A stretch of DNA of 64,000 bases from contig OZ238992.1 of NCBI GenBank assembly GCA_965183885.1, positions 1,426,001 to 1,490,000 of the forward strand. Reading direction: 5' to 3'. The position numbers and the translations under genes are program-made. The stretch is from UWMA-0277 sp965183885 (GTDB lineage: Bacteria > Bacteroidota > Bacteroidia > Flavobacteriales > BACL11). The notes beneath the pieces were generated by a model. It did no database searches. It was given only the letters and a program-made list of their open reading frames with translations, and was not told where the DNA came from. Below are positions 8,160-17,259 of this stretch, one piece after another (position 1 is the first letter of the stretch; each line of letters opens with the position of its first letter).

Positions 8160-10559
8160 ATGAGAAATAGAATTTTACTATTTATTTTTGGAGCTTTATT
8201 AACTACAAATTTTAGTTTCGCACAACGTTGTGGTACTTATGAAGGTTCTTTCGAAGAGCAAAAACAAAAATACCCTGCCTTTTATCAAGGTCTTGAAGAC
8301 TTAAACTCTGAACTAGAAGCAGAGCATCAAACAGCTTTAAGCAAGATGAAAAATCTTAAAGTAGAGGATGGTAAAAAGATTATCCCTGTAGTAGTGCATG
8401 TAATTCATGATTTTGGTAATGAAAATATTTCTGATGCTTCAATTCAAGAGGCTTTAGATATATTAAATGCTAACTTCAATGGGCAATCAGATAACTTCTT
8501 AGCAAAAACTCCAGATGTTTTTGCTCATGCAGCAGGGAATTTAAATATTGAATTTCGTTTAGCAAAAATTGATCCTGCAGGAAATCCAACTACAGGTATA
8601 ATTAGAATTCAATCAACTTTAACATCAGAGCCTCAGCCTAGAGATGCTGTAAAATCTTTAAGTTACTGGAATTCATATGAGTATTTTAATATTTGGACTT
8701 TAAAGAAATTTGCACCTCAAGCTGATGGAAATACATTATTAGGATTTGCACAATTTCCTTTTGGAGGGGCAATGTCAACTGATGGAGTAGCTCTTTTAGC
8801 AAGTCAAATGGAAAGCGGAGGTACTTTAACTCACGAAGCAGGTCACTGGTTAGGTTTGCGTCATGTTTGGGGAGATGCTGTATGTGGAGATGATGGTGTT
8901 GCGGATACTCCTCCAGCAAGAGAGCCTAATTTTAATATTAATTTATCACATTTCCCTTACCATGTTGGGGCTTTAGCTTTAGGATGTATAGCTGATTCAT
9001 TAAATTATGCAGGTGAGATGTTTGTTAATTATATGGATTACTCTGATGATGTTGATGTGACAATGTTTACTAAAGGACAAAATGCTGTAATGAATGAAAC
9101 TTTAGAAGGTGTTGATGGAGGTTTTGGATATAGACAATATTTATGGTCAGCTGAAAATGTTAAGGCAGCAGGTGTTGCTAATGGGTATGTAGCTCCAACT
9201 TGTACAGGTGAACCTAAATTCTATGAATATTATTCAAATCATTCTGCATGTTTAGGGAATACTCAAAGGCTTATAGGAAATCAAAACATTTTTGATAATG
9301 TTACTTCTCTTTCTTGGGATCTTGGTGATGGAAATACAAGTACGGTAAATACTCCAACATTTATATATGATGCTGTTGGTAGTTATGATGTGTCATTAAC
9401 ATTGAATTATGAAGAGACTAATACTGCATCTTCAACAAATTTATCAGATTTAGATATTGCTACTGCAACTTCTTATGACTCTGTTATTAACTCATTAATA
9501 GTACAAGGGACTGAAGCTGAACTTTTAGATATGGGAGCTACAGGGGTTACAGAAATTCTTTTAGATAGTATGGGAGTGTATTATGGTTTAGCTGATTCTT
9601 CTTATTTTAGAGGATTTGTAGAAGAGAAAGTATATACTGCTTATTATGTGAATTCTTGTACAGTAACAGAACTTAAGGAAGATTTTATAGTTATTCATCC
9701 TACTACTTCTACTAATACTGAAGGTTCTTATAATTATAACTTTGATGATGCATCAGATTTAGGAAAAGACTGGGTTTCTTCAATGCCTTTACCAAATGAT
9801 GAGTGGAACTTTAATGCTGTTGAGAGTATTTCATGGGATTGGAGGTTAGGAACTTCTGTAAATGGAAATGGTGCTGCTTTAATGATTGATAGAGAAGACT
9901 TAACATTTGGCTCTGCAGAGTTAATCTCTAAGGCGTATAATTTAAGTGCATTATCATCTCCTGCTATTAAATTTTCTTGGGCAGGGGCTGGAGTAAATAC
10001 TTTTCCAAGTAATGAGTTGAATGTAACTTATTCAATAGATTGTGGGGAAAGCTGGAAAACTTTAGGTTCTTTAACTACTAGTGAAGTAGTAAATGCAGGT
10101 TTCTATATTAATAATTTCTTGCCAACTGCTAATGAATGGTCTGATACTATTATGACTAAATCACAACTAAAGAACAGTAATGTTCGTTTTAAATTTGAGT
10201 ATGTTGCAAATGATGTTGCAAATAATTTCTTCTTAGATAATATTCAAATTGGAGAAGCTGATGCTTTATTCCAGACACAAACAAATAATAATACTTCAAG
10301 GTTATCAATATATCCTAATCCTGCTAGTGAGAGTTCTGCAATTAATATTAGATTAGAGAATTTAGCAAATAAAAATGTTGAGGTTAAATTGATAAATATT
10401 CTTGGAGAAGAAGTAATGCATTTATTTGATGGAGAAGTTCAGAGCAATTATGAAGCTATCCCTGAGCATGATTTCTCACACCTTAAAGGTATTTACTTTG
10501 TAAGAGTTAGTGCAAATGGAGATGTTATTATTACTGATAAAATTGTTTTAACAAAATAA
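8160..10559 (+). CDS. Secreted M43 (pappalysin-like) zinc metalloprotease with T9SS sorting domain
   Basis: A 799-residue extracellular protease. An N-terminal signal peptide ends near NFSFAQ. The M43 catalytic domain carries the extended zinc motif HEAGHWLGLRH (His225, Glu226, His229, His235) and a Met-turn NYMDYSDD. A PKD-like segment follows at about residues 375-420 (LGDGNTSTVNTPTFIY). A beta-rich region with DDASDLGKDWVSS resembles a jelly-roll binding module. The last 80 residues are a type A T9SS sorting domain (SIYPNPASESS ... KIVLTK). It is monocistronic, with its own -7 box and a strong terminator. Confidence 0.93.
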   Translation: MRNRILLFIFGALLTTNFSFAQRCGTYEGSFEEQKQKYPAFYQGLEDLNSELEAEHQTALSKMKNLKVEDGKKIIPVVVHVIHDFGNENISDASIQEALDILNANFNGQSDNFLAKTPDVFAHAAGNLNIEFRLAKIDPAGNPTTGIIRIQSTLTSEPQPRDAVKSLSYWNSYEYFNIWTLKKFAPQADGNTLLGFAQFPFGGAMSTDGVALLASQMESGGTLTHEAGHWLGLRHVWGDAVCGDDGVADTPPAREPNFNINLSHFPYHVGALALGCIADSLNYAGEMFVNYMDYSDDVDVTMFTKGQNAVMNETLEGVDGGFGYRQYLWSAENVKAAGVANGYVAPTCTGEPKFYEYYSNHSACLGNTQRLIGNQNIFDNVTSLSWDLGDGNTSTVNTPTFIYDAVGSYDVSLTLNYEETNTASSTNLSDLDIATATSYDSVINSLIVQGTEAELLDMGATGVTEILLDSMGVYYGLADSSYFRGFVEEKVYTAYYVNSCTVTELKEDFIVIHPTTSTNTEGSYNYNFDDASDLGKDWVSSMPLPNDEWNFNAVESISWDWRLGTSVNGNGAALMIDREDLTFGSAELISKAYNLSALSSPAIKFSWAGAGVNTFPSNELNVTYSIDCGESWKTLGSLTTSEVVNAGFYINNFLPTANEWSDTIMTKSQLKNSNVRFKFEYVANDVANNFFLDNIQIGEADALFQTQTNNNTSRLSIYPNPASESSAINIRLENLANKNVEVKLINILGEEVMHLFDGEVQSNYEAIPEHDFSHLKGIYFVRVSANGDVIITDKIVLTK

Positions 10560-10576
10560 TAATAAGAAAAATATAT

Positions 10577-10609
10577 AAAAAGGGCTATCAATATTGATAG
10601 CCCTTTTTT
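10577..10609 (+). terminator. Rho-independent terminator after the M43 protease gene
   Basis: A 14-bp perfect stem (AAAAAGGGCTATCA with TGATAGCCCTTTTT) closes a 4-nt loop and is followed by a T-run. The A-tract on the other side lets it also serve the convergent lpxH unit. Confidence 0.9.
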
Positions 10610-10635
10610 ATTTGGTATAAATTTTTAGTGATAGT

Positions 10636-11379
10636 TTATTTCTTGTAAACTTTTAAGTTAAGATTTCCTGACTCAAAAACAGCAAAAGTAAAATGATTTA
10701 ACCAATCTCCAAGATTAATATACTTTGCTTGCTGATCAATAGTTATCTCTAAAGGTAAGTGTCTATGCCCAAAGATATAATAGTCAACAGGATTAAACCC
10801 TTGTTGTTCCTTACAGTAGCCAATAAGTATTTCTTTGTCATCACTAATGTACTTGGCCTCTGAACCGCTTTTTCTGCTGTTTAAACTCCAAGTGTGTGCA
10901 AGTGATAGGGCTAGATTAGGGTGTAGCCTTGCAAATGCCCATTGACAAAATTTAGAGGTAAATATTTTTCTTAGTACTTTATAGGTGTAGTCTCCTTTTC
11001 CTAGGCCATCACCATGACCAATAAACAATTTCTTATTTCCTTCTTCAACAATAAGGTTGTTATGATGTACTTTAAGTCCAATTTCAGTTTCAAGATAATC
11101 CCTTATCCATAGGTCATGATTTCCTACAAATAGGTGTACTGAAATTCCACTATCAATGAGTTCAGCTAGCTTTCCTAAGAAACGAACAAAACCTTTAGGA
11201 ACGACCTTTTTATACTCAAACCAAAAATCAAATATATCACCAACAAGGTAAATGCTTTTAGCATCTACTTTAATTTCATCTAACCATTTTATAATGAGGC
11301 GTTCTCGTTTATGACTTTCCTCAAGGTTAGGAGCTCCTAAGTGAAAATCGGAGGCGAAATATAGTTTAGTTTTTGTCAA
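10636..11379 (-). CDS. lpxH: UDP-2,3-diacylglucosamine diphosphatase
   Basis: A 247-residue calcineurin-like phosphoesterase that cleaves UDP-2,3-diacylglucosamine to lipid X in lipid A synthesis, at the cytoplasmic face of the inner membrane. The metal-binding motifs appear in order: DFHLGAP, GDIFDFW, GNHDLW, GHGDGLGKGDY and GHRHLP. It is the last gene of the lpxK-pnp-LVIVD-gatB-lpxH run, 2 bp after gatB, so two lipid A genes bracket this operon. Confidence 0.93.
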   Translation of the reverse strand: MTKTKLYFASDFHLGAPNLEESHKRERLIIKWLDEIKVDAKSIYLVGDIFDFWFEYKKVVPKGFVRFLGKLAELIDSGISVHLFVGNHDLWIRDYLETEIGLKVHHNNLIVEEGNKKLFIGHGDGLGKGDYTYKVLRKIFTSKFCQWAFARLHPNLALSLAHTWSLNSRKSGSEAKYISDDKEILIGYCKEQQGFNPVDYYIFGHRHLPLEITIDQQAKYINLGDWLNHFTFAVFESGNLNLKVYKK

Positions 11380-11381
11380 AA

Positions 11382-12830
11382 TTATTTCTCTAGTTCAGCT
11401 TTTAATAATTGATTTGCTAGTTTTGGATCTGCTTGCCCTTTAGATAGTTTCATTACTTCTCCCATAAATAAGCCTATAAGTCCTTTCTTTCCTCCTTTAT
11501 ACTCAGTAACTTTTTCTGGGTACTTTGCAATTGCTTGTGATATATATTCTGCTAAGGCATCGCTATTACTTTCTTGTATCCAGTTGTTATCATTAGCAAT
11601 CTTTTCAGCACTATCAGTACATGTGAGCATTGCAGGAAATACCTTTGATGTAGCTACAGAGTTACTTACTTTTCCATTATCTACAATAGCAATTAAACCT
11701 GCTAATTGTTTAGGGTTAATACTAAAGTCAACAATAGTAATAGCATTTTCATTTAAGTATGATTTAACACTACCATTTATAAAATTTGCTGCTGATTTAT
11801 AGTTTTTAGTTTCTTCACAAAGCTGATTATAATATAAAGCTATTCCTTTTTCATCTATTAATATATTGGCATCATAATCAGAAAGCCCAAACTCTTTTGT
11901 AAACTTAGTAAATAGCTCATTTGGTAAAGCAGGAAGTTTGCTTTTTATAGTATTTATATATTCTTGAGTAACAATTACTGGTTGCAAATCAGGCTCAGGA
12001 AAGTAGCGATAGTCATTTGCTTCTTCCTTATGTCTCATTGATATTGTAGAATTATTAGCAGCATTAAAACTTCTTGTTTCATGAGAAATAGGCTTTGAAT
12101 TCTCTAGACATGAAATTTGTCTGTCAATTTCAAATTCAATAGCTCTTACAACATTTCTGCTAGAATTCATATTTTTCACTTCTACCTTTGTTCCAAATTC
12201 TTTAGCACCTTTTAATCTGACTGAGATATTTGCATCGCATCTTAATGAACCTTCTTCCATATTTCCATCGCAAATATCTAAATAGCGTACTAGTTTTCTT
12301 ACTTCAGTAATATATTGATAAGCTTCGTCAGAAGATCTAATGTCAGGTTCAGAGACTATTTCAACTAGAGGTACTCCAGCTCTATTTAAATCAACTAAGG
12401 TGTTAAAAGGATCTAAATCATGGATGCTTTTACCTGCATCCTCCTCCATATGAATTCTTGTAATGTTAATATCCTTAGGGTTACCCTCTTTATCTTTAAT
12501 ATTGATTATTCCACCATTGCAAATAGGGGTAGTGTCTTGTGTTATTTGATAGCCTTTAGGTAGATCGGCATAAAAATAATTTTTACGAGCATATTCATTG
12601 CGTTCGCGAATATTTGCTCCAACTGCAATTCCTAGCTTTACGGCATATTCAATTACTTTATTATTACTACGTGGCAATGTTCCTGGGTGTCCCAAGGAAA
12701 TTACTGATGTTTTAGTATTTGGAATTGCTCCATATATATTCTCGTCAGAAGAATATGCTTTAGTTTTTGTAAGCAATTGTGCGTGAACCTCAAGCCCAAT
12801 TACAACTTCATATTTATCTCTTGTACTCAT
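11382..12830 (-). CDS. gatB: Asp-tRNA(Asn)/Glu-tRNA(Gln) amidotransferase subunit B
   Basis: A 482-residue catalytic kinase subunit of the GatCAB transamidosome, which activates and amidates Glu-tRNA(Gln) or Asp-tRNA(Asn). Signatures include VIGLEVHAQLLTKTKA at the N-terminus, YFYADLPKGYQITQ, the DLNRAGVPLVEIVSEPD box and NSSRNVVRAIEFE. The C-terminal helical YqeY-like tail ends in GEVMKLSKGQADPKL, which contacts tRNA. Length is typical. It is separated from the upstream LVIVD gene by only 2 bp. gatA and gatC are not in this window. Confidence 0.97.
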   Translation of the reverse strand: MSTRDKYEVVIGLEVHAQLLTKTKAYSSDENIYGAIPNTKTSVISLGHPGTLPRSNNKVIEYAVKLGIAVGANIRERNEYARKNYFYADLPKGYQITQDTTPICNGGIINIKDKEGNPKDINITRIHMEEDAGKSIHDLDPFNTLVDLNRAGVPLVEIVSEPDIRSSDEAYQYITEVRKLVRYLDICDGNMEEGSLRCDANISVRLKGAKEFGTKVEVKNMNSSRNVVRAIEFEIDRQISCLENSKPISHETRSFNAANNSTISMRHKEEANDYRYFPEPDLQPVIVTQEYINTIKSKLPALPNELFTKFTKEFGLSDYDANILIDEKGIALYYNQLCEETKNYKSAANFINGSVKSYLNENAITIVDFSINPKQLAGLIAIVDNGKVSNSVATSKVFPAMLTCTDSAEKIANDNNWIQESNSDALAEYISQAIAKYPEKVTEYKGGKKGLIGLFMGEVMKLSKGQADPKLANQLLKAELEK

Positions 12831-12832
12831 TC

Positions 12833-14176
12833 TTATTTAAATAATACTTTGCCTGATTTAATTAAAGTTTTGTTATTATTCAGGCTGTAAAAGTACAAAC
12901 CATTAGCCAAATTATTCCTGTAAATTGTATTTTGATTTGAACTTAATTTTTGTTCCATTACTTTAATGCCTAAAGTGTTATAAATTATAATGTGAGTAGC
13001 CTCTTTATTTTTCACTGTAAAATGAGTTGTCGCAGGGTTAGGATATGCTTTTGAGGATATTATATTCTCAATAATATTAGTAGGGGTTGTGCAATCAAAA
13101 AGATAAAGTCCAGTTTGCATATCAGAAACAATAATATTTCCAGAAGGTAAGTATGGGTATACTCCCCATGCACCTTTATAAGAAGCATGACTACTTGGTG
13201 TATAAGTATCATATTTCCAGGTTTGAACAGGATTGCTTGGGTCAGAAATGTCAAATACCCTTAGCCCGTCATGATAATACGGGATATAGGCCAAATTACC
13301 TTTAATAATGCCATTGTGAGCCATAGATTGAGGGTCAACTCCTGAATTGAAGATAGAAAGAACTGATATGTTACTAAGGTCAGATACATCTAATATTTTA
13401 ATATCATACCCGTGATTTTCATCTTGCATAATATAAAGAGTACCATCATCATTAAGCCATCCTGAGTGGTTGTACCCTGCGTCAGGGTAAGAGGTAAGGC
13501 TTCCTAATTGTGTAGGCTGATCTCCTAATGTATTTACTGAAGAAAAATCTAAGATTCTTAGTCCGTTATTACCACAATTTAAGAATGCAGTATCATTTCT
13601 TACAAATGCATCATGTACATGTCCGACAGCTCCAGTATAAGAGTAAATTAAGTTAGGGCTAGTTGGAGATGCTAAGCTGTAAACATCCATAGCTGTATTG
13701 GATGCACAGGCATATAGTTTTGCAGTTGTTGTGTCAATATATATGTTGTGAGCTTTATTAAATAAAGAGTCAGAATCATAAACAGTAGTTACACTATTTG
13801 GAAGATTGCTAATATCAATAATTTGTAAAGTGCTTATTGTTTGTCCTTCATCACAAACAACATATAAATAGTCGTTAAAGTCATGATAGTCTCTATGAAC
13901 TACACCGCTCCCTGTATATGCACCAGCTACAAAAGCAACCTCACTTGCAGTAGCAGGGTCAGTTACATCAAAAAAGTGTGTTCCCGCAGTAGAACCAATT
14001 ATTGCAATTTCTCTATCATTTACTACTACTCCCCAGCATTCGTTATAGGTATTGTCGTAAGCAGCAGAGCCAACAAGAGTAGAGTCTTGCCAGTTATATA
14101 ATAGTGTAGCAGTTTGTTGAGCATTAACACTTAATGAGCTTAAGATAATGACTAAAGTTAGTAAGTTTATTTTCAT
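12833..14176 (-). CDS. Secreted LVIVD-repeat beta-propeller protein with T9SS sorting domain
   Basis: A 447-residue secreted protein. A signal peptide (LLTLVIILSSLSVNAQQ) is followed by LVIVD-type beta-propeller repeats with the recurrent pattern xxIxDISNL / FDVTDPATA / LRVFDISDPSNP. This is the choice-of-anchor-B layout common in marine Bacteroidota. The tail ISSKAYPNPATTHFT ... GKVLFK is a T9SS type A sorting domain. The molecular role is unknown. It overlaps pnp by 1 bp (TAATG) and lies 2 bp before gatB, so a secreted protein is embedded in a housekeeping operon. Confidence 0.88.
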   Translation of the reverse strand: MKINLLTLVIILSSLSVNAQQTATLLYNWQDSTLVGSAAYDNTYNECWGVVVNDREIAIIGSTAGTHFFDVTDPATASEVAFVAGAYTGSGVVHRDYHDFNDYLYVVCDEGQTISTLQIIDISNLPNSVTTVYDSDSLFNKAHNIYIDTTTAKLYACASNTAMDVYSLASPTSPNLIYSYTGAVGHVHDAFVRNDTAFLNCGNNGLRILDFSSVNTLGDQPTQLGSLTSYPDAGYNHSGWLNDDGTLYIMQDENHGYDIKILDVSDLSNISVLSIFNSGVDPQSMAHNGIIKGNLAYIPYYHDGLRVFDISDPSNPVQTWKYDTYTPSSHASYKGAWGVYPYLPSGNIIVSDMQTGLYLFDCTTPTNIIENIISSKAYPNPATTHFTVKNKEATHIIIYNTLGIKVMEQKLSSNQNTIYRNNLANGLYFYSLNNNKTLIKSGKVLFK

Positions 14177-14985
14177 TATATATTTGATATTAGTTCTTTA
14201 ATAATAAGAGTAAGTTTAGGTTCAGCAACTTCTGATACAGCTTGAATTTCTTCATGGGTTACTTTTTTTATTTTTCCAGGAACTCCTAGATCAGTAATTA
14301 CTGATATTGCAAAGCAAGGAATATCCATATGGCGAGCAACAATTACCTCTGGGGCTGTTGACATACCAACAGTGTCACCTCCAATAATACGCATATATTT
14401 ATACTCTGCAGGAGTTTCTAAAGTTGGTCCTGTTAATGCAACATATACTCCTTTTTGTATAGGAAGATTATTTGCTTCTGCTACAGCTTCTGCTATTTTG
14501 ATAAGTTTAGGACAGTAGGTTTCGCTCATGTCAGGGAATCTAGGTCCAAGCTCAGCAATATTAGCTCCAATTAAAGGGTTTGGTATAAGGTTGATGTGGT
14601 CATTAAGTATCATTAAATCTCCAACCTCATAATTAGGGTTTATCCCTCCACTTGCATTTGATACAATAAGATTTTTTATGCCTAATAATTTCATTACTCT
14701 CACAGGGAAGGTAACTTTTTCCATGCTATACCCTTCATAAAAATGAAAACGACCTTGCATAGCTACTACTGATTTTCCTCCTAATTTCCCAAAAATTAAT
14801 CTTCCTGTATGCCCTTCAACAGTAGAAAGTGGAAAGTTAGGGATATTTTCATAAGAAATAGAGTGTTCAATTTCTATCTCATTTACTAATCCTCCTAGTC
14901 CTGTCCCTAATATGATTCCAGTTTCAGGGTTGTAGTTTGTTTTTTTGTGTAAAAAGTTAGCTGTTTCTTTTATAGTTTGCAACAT
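14176..14985 (-). CDS. Purine-nucleoside phosphorylase, trimeric class I
   Basis: A 269-residue enzyme that phosphorolyses purine nucleosides to base and ribose-1-phosphate for salvage. Family marks are GIILGTGLGGL (phosphate loop), VVAMQGRFHFYEGYS (QGRxHxYEG), NLIVSNASGGINP, GPTLETPAE and GGDTVGMSTAPEVIVA. I place the start at ATG 14985 (MLQTIKETANFLH). The 13 extra N-terminal residues of the open frame lie inside lpxK and are not family-like. The start still overlaps the lpxK 3' end by 29 bp. Confidence 0.93.
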   Translation of the reverse strand: MLQTIKETANFLHKKTNYNPETGIILGTGLGGLVNEIEIEHSISYENIPNFPLSTVEGHTGRLIFGKLGGKSVVAMQGRFHFYEGYSMEKVTFPVRVMKLLGIKNLIVSNASGGINPNYEVGDLMILNDHINLIPNPLIGANIAELGPRFPDMSETYCPKLIKIAEAVAEANNLPIQKGVYVALTGPTLETPAEYKYMRIIGGDTVGMSTAPEVIVARHMDIPCFAISVITDLGVPGKIKKVTHEEIQAVSEVAEPKLTLIIKELISNI

Positions 14986-15994
14986 ATTCGGTAATTCGTT
15001 TATTAAAGTCGGTTGTATTTTCAATTTCTATTTCAATTGGTATATAATAGATAGGAATATCTTTTAAGAGGCTTTTGAATTCAATAAGCCGTTTGGCATC
15101 TTTTTCTGTGGTTAGAATTATTTTCTTAGTAGCTTTGTTTTTATGAAATAGCTTTACGATTTCTACTATCTCTTTTTCTTTAAAATTATGATGATCTTTA
15201 AACTTATGATGTGTTAAGTTTTGATTTTCTTCTAAGAAATTAAGAAGTGGTTTTGGGTTTGCAATGCCTGTAATAAGATTAATATGTTGTTCCTTTTTAT
15301 TGCTGATAGCAGGAGAGTCAAATAAAGGCAAGTAATTCCCATAATTAATATGAGAGAAATAGCATTTCTGCTGGATATGAGTTTTAATGCTACTTGAGAT
15401 TCCTTTCTTTTCAGTAGGGTTCGTGCTTTTAGGGCATTTGCTAATTATAATGATATCTGCTCTTTCAGCTCCTTTTGAAGATTCTCTTAGATTTCCTGCG
15501 GGGAGCATAAAGTCTTTAGTGTAGAGGTTTGTGTAGGTAGTAAGTAGAATGTTTAACCCCACTTTTACCCATCTGTGTTGAAAGGCATCATCAAGTAATA
15601 TAACATTTATATTAGGATGGTCATTTATTATTTTTTGTATGCCTTTTCTTCTGTCTTTGTCTACAGCAACAATACAATTAGGGTGCTTTTGTTTAAGTTG
15701 TAGAGGCTCATCACCTACTTTATCTGCTTTACTATTTGTTGTTACGTAAAGAAAGTCATTTGTTTTTCTTCCATATCCTCTGCTGAGAGTAGCTACTTTG
15801 TATTCTTTTTTAAGCAGGTTTATAATGTAATCAGTGTGTGGTGTTTTTCCTGTTCCTCCAACAGCCAGGTTTCCAATACTAATAATAGGAAGATTAAAGG
15901 CTTTTGATTTAAATATTCCAAAATCAAACAATAAATTTCTGATGGTAGTTATACTACCATAGAGTATTGCAAAAGGAATAAGCAAATAACGCAT
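14957..15994 (-). CDS. lpxK: Tetraacyldisaccharide 4'-kinase
   Basis: A 345-residue inner-membrane-associated kinase that phosphorylates the 4' position of the lipid A disaccharide. It has an N-terminal hydrophobic anchor (YLLIPFAILYGSITTIRNL), a Walker A motif VGGTGKTPH, and LSRGYGRKT, VGDEPLQL and VILLDDAFQHR, all in family order. It is the first gene of the operon. A TATCTTTG box ends only 5 bp before its ATG, suggesting a leaderless mRNA. The 3' end overlaps pnp. Confidence 0.94.
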   Translation of the reverse strand: MRYLLIPFAILYGSITTIRNLLFDFGIFKSKAFNLPIISIGNLAVGGTGKTPHTDYIINLLKKEYKVATLSRGYGRKTNDFLYVTTNSKADKVGDEPLQLKQKHPNCIVAVDKDRRKGIQKIINDHPNINVILLDDAFQHRWVKVGLNILLTTYTNLYTKDFMLPAGNLRESSKGAERADIIIISKCPKSTNPTEKKGISSSIKTHIQQKCYFSHINYGNYLPLFDSPAISNKKEQHINLITGIANPKPLLNFLEENQNLTHHKFKDHHNFKEKEIVEIVKLFHKNKATKKIILTTEKDAKRLIEFKSLLKDIPIYYIPIEIEIENTTDFNKRITEYVANYKRNS

Positions 15995-15999
15995 AAGAG

Positions 16000-16007
16000 C
16001 AAAGATA
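16000..16007 (-). promoter_or_regulatory. Candidate -7 box directly upstream of lpxK
   Basis: The minus strand reads TATCTTTG with 5 bp to the lpxK ATG. Initiation 5-7 bp downstream of the box would place the first transcribed base at the start codon. Confidence 0.45.
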
Positions 16008-16138
16008 GGATAATAGAGTTGAAATAGAATGTTTAGTTATAAGATTTTTAGGATTAGCTTTTAGTTTTAAAGAAACTCTTGAAGGTAAATTGCACAAAAT
16101 GTAGGGGATTGTAATGTTAATTCCTTAGTATAAAAGTG

Positions 16139-16146
16139 TAAGTTTG
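16139..16146 (+). promoter_or_regulatory. Candidate -7 box for the Nif3-like gene
   Basis: TAAGTTTG matches TAnnTTTG 18 bp before the ATG at 16165. Its last three bases are the TTG that would otherwise be read as an upstream start, which argues for the later ATG. Confidence 0.45.
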
Positions 16147-16164
16147 CTTTTAAACGTATTTAAA

Positions 16165-17259
16165 ATGAAAATTAAAGAAATTATAAGTTTTTTAGAGGAG
16201 TATGCTCCGTTACAATATCAAGAGAATTATGATAATTCTGGGTTAATTGTAGGGGATTCAGATGCTAAAGTAAGTGCAGCACTTATTTCTTTAGATTGTA
16301 CTGAGTCAGTGATTGATGAGGCAATTGCTAAAAATTGTAATTTGGTAATAGCACATCATCCAATTATTTTTGGAGGACTTAGAAAGTTAACTGGGAGTAA
16401 TTATATTGAGCGTACTGTAATTAAAGCTATTAAAAATGATATTGCAATTTATGCAATTCATACTAACCTAGATAATATACATAATGGTGTAAGTGCTAAA
16501 ATTGCTGAAAAGCTAGGTTTAATAAATTGTGAAATACTTGCTCCGAAATCAGATATACTAAGGGAGTTAGTTGTTTATTGTCCTGTTGCTAATGCTCAGG
16601 ACTTAAAAACAGCATTATTTGCAGCTGGTGCAGGGGATTTAGGTAATTATGATCAATGTAGTTTCTCATTGGAAGGTAAGGGAACTTTCAGAGCAAATGA
16701 AGATGCAAACCCTTTTGTAGGTGAAATTAATAAACAACATGCTGAAAATGAGCAGAGGATTGCTGTTGTTTATTCAAAAGATAAGGAAAAAACAGTGTTG
16801 AATGCTATGCTGAATAATCATCCTTATGAAGAAATTGCACATCAAATTTACACACTTGAAAATAAACATAAAATGATAGGCTCTGGGGTGGTTGGAACTC
16901 TTAAAAGCGAAATAGATTCAGAGAAGTTTTTAAAGCATTTGAAATCAAGTATGAAGACTGATTGTGTCCGGTATACACCCCTAGTAAAAAGTAAAGTAAG
17001 ACGTATTGCTGTTTGTGGAGGAAGTGGTAGTTTTCTTTTAGAAAAAGCTAAGGCTGTTAAGGCTGATGTTTTTATAACTGCAGATTTTAAATACCATGAG
17101 TTTTTTGATGCAGAAGATGAAATAATAATTGCAGATATTGGACACTATGAAAGTGAGCAGTTTACAAAGGATTTGATTTATGATTTGCTTACCGAAAAAT
17201 TTACTAAATTTGCCGTCCAATTATCAAAAGTAAATACAAATCCGATAAATTACCTATAA
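16165..17259 (+). CDS. Nif3-like dinuclear metal centre protein
   Basis: A 364-residue NIF3 (YbgI/YqfO) family protein, a hexameric toroid with a two-metal site and no settled physiological reaction. The ends carry the family motifs: YDNSGLIVGD, LVIAHHPIIFGGLRKL and IYAIHTNLDN at the N-terminus, and CGGSGSFLLEKA, DVFITADFKYHEF and IGHYESEQF at the C-terminus. The insert between about residues 125 and 230 is the CutA-like YqfO domain seen in the long subfamily. It overlaps the next gene by 1 bp (TAATG). Confidence 0.93.
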   Translation: MKIKEIISFLEEYAPLQYQENYDNSGLIVGDSDAKVSAALISLDCTESVIDEAIAKNCNLVIAHHPIIFGGLRKLTGSNYIERTVIKAIKNDIAIYAIHTNLDNIHNGVSAKIAEKLGLINCEILAPKSDILRELVVYCPVANAQDLKTALFAAGAGDLGNYDQCSFSLEGKGTFRANEDANPFVGEINKQHAENEQRIAVVYSKDKEKTVLNAMLNNHPYEEIAHQIYTLENKHKMIGSGVVGTLKSEIDSEKFLKHLKSSMKTDCVRYTPLVKSKVRRIAVCGGSGSFLLEKAKAVKADVFITADFKYHEFFDAEDEIIIADIGHYESEQFTKDLIYDLLTEKFTKFAVQLSKVNTNPINYL

